Positions 5,022 through 7,005 of a stretch of 7,005 nt of DNA are shown here, piece after piece. The position numbers and the translations under genes were made by a program. Within the stretch, counting starts at the first letter, position 1. Each line of letters starts with the position of its first letter. The DNA comes from Bacillota bacterium (GTDB taxonomy: Bacteria; Bacillota; DTU030), in assembly GCA_012842325.1 (NCBI GenBank), contig DUTA01000091.1, forward strand, positions 1 through 7,005, given 5' to 3'. The notes under the pieces are model-generated. The model made no database searches. It had not been told where the DNA came from and saw nothing but the letters and a program-made list of their open reading frames with translations.

Positions 5022-6282
5022 TAGTCACCGGTACTATCTCTCCCATCAGGTTATCATCTCCCTCCAGCAGGACCCGGATATAATTGCCGGTATAACCGGC
5101 CAGGAGGTTGGTTTCCCGGTCCCGTTCGTGCTCAACCAGGACAGGCAGGCTCCTGCCCACATGCCGCCGGTGGAAGGCCAGGGCAAGTTGGCGGCCAAGC
5201 TCGACCAACCGGTGGACCCGTTCTTCCTTGATCTGGGGGGGCACCTGCCCCTTAAAGGCTGCCGCCGGCGTCCCCTGGCGGGGAGAAAAGGGAAAGACGT
5301 GGAGGCGGCTGAACTCCAGGAACCGGACAAAGTCGTATGTGGCGGCAAAATCTTCCTCTGTTTCACCGGGGAAGCCGACAATCACATCGGTACTGAGGCC
5401 GAGCTCCGGGATCAGCTCCCGGGCTTCTTGGACCCTGCGGGAAAATTCGTCCCTTGTGTAGGGCCTGTTCATCAGTTTTAGAATTTTGTCGGAGCCGCTC
5501 TGGAGGGGAATATGAAGGTGGGGACAGATTTTGGGATTTTCGGCCATGACGGCCAGGAGCTCGTCTGTGACCTCCAGGGGCTCCAGGGAACTTAGGCGCA
5601 GCCGCTCAAGACCGGGAACCGTCGTGAGCATTGCCAAAAGCCGGGCCAGGTTAATCCCGCCCGCAAGGTCAGCCCCGTAGAGGCCCAGGTGAATCCCCGT
5701 CAGGACCACTTCTCTATAGCCCTTGCGGACATAGGTCTCTACCCCTTCCCGCACCTTCCCGGGCGCCAGGCTCCTGATGGGACCCCGGGCGTAGGGGATT
5801 ATGCAGTAAGTGCAGTACTGGTTGCACCCCTCCTGGATCTTCAAGAAGGCCCGGGTGCGGCTGGAAAAATCCAGGGGCAGCTCTTCAAACTCTGTGGCTC
5901 CCCGGATGTCCCCCACGGCATTGATGAGACGCCGTTCCCGGGCCGCTTCCTCCACCAAAGCCACAATATCCCGGCGCTTCCGGGTGCCTACCAGGACATC
6001 GACACCGGGAAGGGCCGCCACCTCCTCAGGGGCCGTCTGGGTATAGCAACCCACCACGGCCACCACTGCCCCGGGGTTCCGCCTCCGGGCCTGGCGGATG
6101 GCCTGGCGGGACTTCCGGTCCGCCAGATGGGTAACGGTACAGGTATTGATTATTACCACATCGGCCGGTTCCGTAAAATCCACCACTTCATAGCCGTGCT
6201 CCCGAAAGAGCCTTTTCATTGCTTCACTCTCGGCCTGATTCACTTTACAGCCCAGGGTGTGAAAGGCAACAGTTTTCTTCAT
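4978..6282 (-). CDS. mtaB: tRNA t6A37 methylthiotransferase MtaB (radical SAM)
   Basis: The 434-residue protein attaches a methylthio group to C2 of N6-threonylcarbamoyladenosine at tRNA position 37 (ms2t6A), which stabilises decoding of ANN codons. The N-terminal UPF0004 domain (about 3-125) carries the three auxiliary-cluster cysteines: Cys12 (TLGCKVNQAES), Cys48 (INTCTVTH) and Cys79 (VVGCYTQ). The radical SAM domain (about 140-365) carries EGCNQYCTYCIIPYARG with Cys153, Cys157 and Cys160, and also GIHLGLYG and HIPLQSGSD. A TRAM RNA-binding domain lies at about 370-434. The GCKVNQ and INTCTVTH forms are typical of MtaB rather than MiaB. ATG 6282 is chosen because an AAGGAGG site ends 5 nt upstream and because MKKTVAFHTLGCKVNQ is the usual N-terminus. 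An upstream ATG at 6360 would add 26 unrelated residues and overlap rsmE. It follows rsmE by 22 nt. Confidence 0.95.
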   Translation of the reverse strand: MKKTVAFHTLGCKVNQAESEAMKRLFREHGYEVVDFTEPADVVIINTCTVTHLADRKSRQAIRQARRRNPGAVVAVVGCYTQTAPEEVAALPGVDVLVGTRKRRDIVALVEEAARERRLINAVGDIRGATEFEELPLDFSSRTRAFLKIQEGCNQYCTYCIIPYARGPIRSLAPGKVREGVETYVRKGYREVVLTGIHLGLYGADLAGGINLARLLAMLTTVPGLERLRLSSLEPLEVTDELLAVMAENPKICPHLHIPLQSGSDKILKLMNRPYTRDEFSRRVQEARELIPELGLSTDVIVGFPGETEEDFAATYDFVRFLEFSRLHVFPFSPRQGTPAAAFKGQVPPQIKEERVHRLVELGRQLALAFHRRHVGRSLPVLVEHERDRETNLLAGYTGNYIRVLLEGDDNLMGEIVPVTIIEAGEEVCRGIRT

Positions 6283-6304
6283 AGGCGCCTCCTTGCAATA
6301 CCGG

Positions 6305-7005
6305 TTACCCGGGGACAGAAGGGGCACCCCCGCCGGTGTTTCCCAGATCTCCCGCTGCATAGAGGATCATGGTCACAACGGCCAGGGCCGCCGTTTCCGT
6401 CCGCAGAATCCGGGGTCCGAGGCTGACCACCCGGGCACCCTTCTCCCGGGCCCTTTGTACTTCCTCCTCCTCGAAGCCCCCCTCCGGACCGATGAGCACC
6501 AGCACCCCGGTCCTGTGGGCAATCCCGGTTAGAACAGTATTTAAGCCCTGGTTATTCTCCCCTTCCCAGGGCATTATGATAAGGTAATCTTTCCGGCCAT
6601 ATCTGGTCAATACCTCTTCCAGGTCCACGGGGGTATCCACCCGGGGAACAACGGCGCGGCCACACTGCTTGGCCGCTTCCCTGGCGATGCGGGTCCAGCG
6701 TTCCCGCCGGCCTTCTGCCTTTTCCCCCTTCAGTTTAACCACCACTCTCCCGGAGGTAAAAGGAACGAAGGTGTGTACCCCCAGCTCAGTTCCCTTTTGA
6801 ATAATCCAATCCATTTTTTCCCCCTTCACCAGGGCCTGGGCCAGGATCAAGGGCAATCTGGGCTCCCGCTCCTCCAGTACGGGCTCCAGGAGCCGGGCTC
6901 TGCTCCGGTGGGGCCCGGCACTGATCAGTTCCGCCCGGTAAACCTGCCCCCTGCCATCACCCACTTCAACTACGGTTCCGGGGCGAAGGCGCAGGACCCG
7001 GTAGA
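6305..7005 (-). CDS. rsmE: 16S rRNA (uracil1498-N3)-methyltransferase RsmE, 5' end outside the window
   Basis: Reading the minus strand from the right edge gives 233 codons ending at TAA (6307-6305). The visible part begins YRVLRLRPGTVVEV, part of the N-terminal PUA-like RNA-binding domain, so a GTG at 6964 is internal and not the start. About 10-15 residues are probably missing. The C-terminal part is a SPOUT methyltransferase with KGEKMDWIIQKGTELGV, IAREAAKQCGR, the SAM-binding knot LIGPEGGF and LGPRILRTETAALAV. RsmE methylates N3 of U1498 in helix 44 of 16S rRNA. The C-terminus has a short tail rich in glycine and proline beyond the usual end. The gene runs into mtaB with a 22-nt gap, so the two RNA-modification genes are cotranscribed. 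In related bacteria it usually follows prmA and dnaJ; neither is visible here. Confidence 0.95.
   Translation of the reverse strand, partial: YRVLRLRPGTVVEVGDGRGQVYRAELISAGPHRSRARLLEPVLEEREPRLPLILAQALVKGEKMDWIIQKGTELGVHTFVPFTSGRVVVKLKGEKAEGRRERWTRIAREAAKQCGRAVVPRVDTPVDLEEVLTRYGRKDYLIIMPWEGENNQGLNTVLTGIAHRTGVLVLIGPEGGFEEEEVQRAREKGARVVSLGPRILRTETAALAVVTMILYAAGDLGNTGGGAPSVPG

Noticed and set aside
6283..6360. Start of mtaB at the upstream ATG at 6360, overlapping rsmE
   Set aside because: The added 26 residues are not part of the MtaB family. A perfect AAGGAGG site precedes the ATG at 6282.
5689..6426. 245-codon open frame on the plus strand opposite mtaB
   Set aside because: It is antisense to the confidently identified mtaB and rsmE. 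Its translation is rich in His, Pro and Gly with no recognisable domain, as expected for an antisense shadow in GC-rich DNA.

Overview
The gene content and the roughly 55-60% GC suggest a thermophilic, Moorella-like member of the Clostridia (Firmicutes). Identification to genus is an inference from gene order and protein flavour, not a database match. Most of the window is a conserved housekeeping locus on the minus strand, read right to left: rsmE (16S rRNA U1498 methyltransferase, cut by the window's right edge), mtaB (tRNA ms2t6A methylthiotransferase), a HIT-family hydrolase, rpsU (bS21), yqeY, a long NfeD/YqeZ-type membrane serine protease, and the first 53 codons of floA (flotillin-like, cut by the left edge).

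Transcription units can be partly drawn. rpsU-yqeY starts at a textbook sigma-A promoter (TTGACA-17-TATAAT) and ends at a strong intrinsic terminator. nfeD-floA follows. A candidate promoter lies just upstream of nfeD, and it fits an ECF sigma-factor layout (GGGAAC-N16-GGTATA with a T-tract after the -35) better than sigma-A. This matters because the equivalent yqeZ-floA operon of Bacillus subtilis belongs to the sigma-W envelope-stress regulon. rsmE and mtaB are 22 nt apart and look cotranscribed.

Between mtaB and the HIT gene lies a plus-strand two-gene cassette that breaks the otherwise collinear locus. It has its own strong promoter (TTGTCA-17-TATAAT). Its first gene encodes a 425-residue protein with an N-terminal multi-pass membrane region resembling the acyltransferase PlsY, but without PlsY's catalytic motifs, joined through a further membrane helix to a complete NodB polysaccharide deacetylase domain. 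The second gene encodes a GNAT acetyltransferase with an unusual aromatic and basic insert of about 58 residues. Its 3' end runs 44 nt into the 3' end of mtaB on the opposite strand.

The PlsY-like/NodB fusion paired with the GNAT is the least ordinary part of the window and a candidate for an uncharacterised envelope-modification pair. The other genes are familiar. No tRNA, rRNA, CRISPR array, insertion sequence or riboswitch was recognised. No gene-free stretch exceeds 300 bases; the longest is the 252-nt divergent region between the HIT and deacetylase genes.
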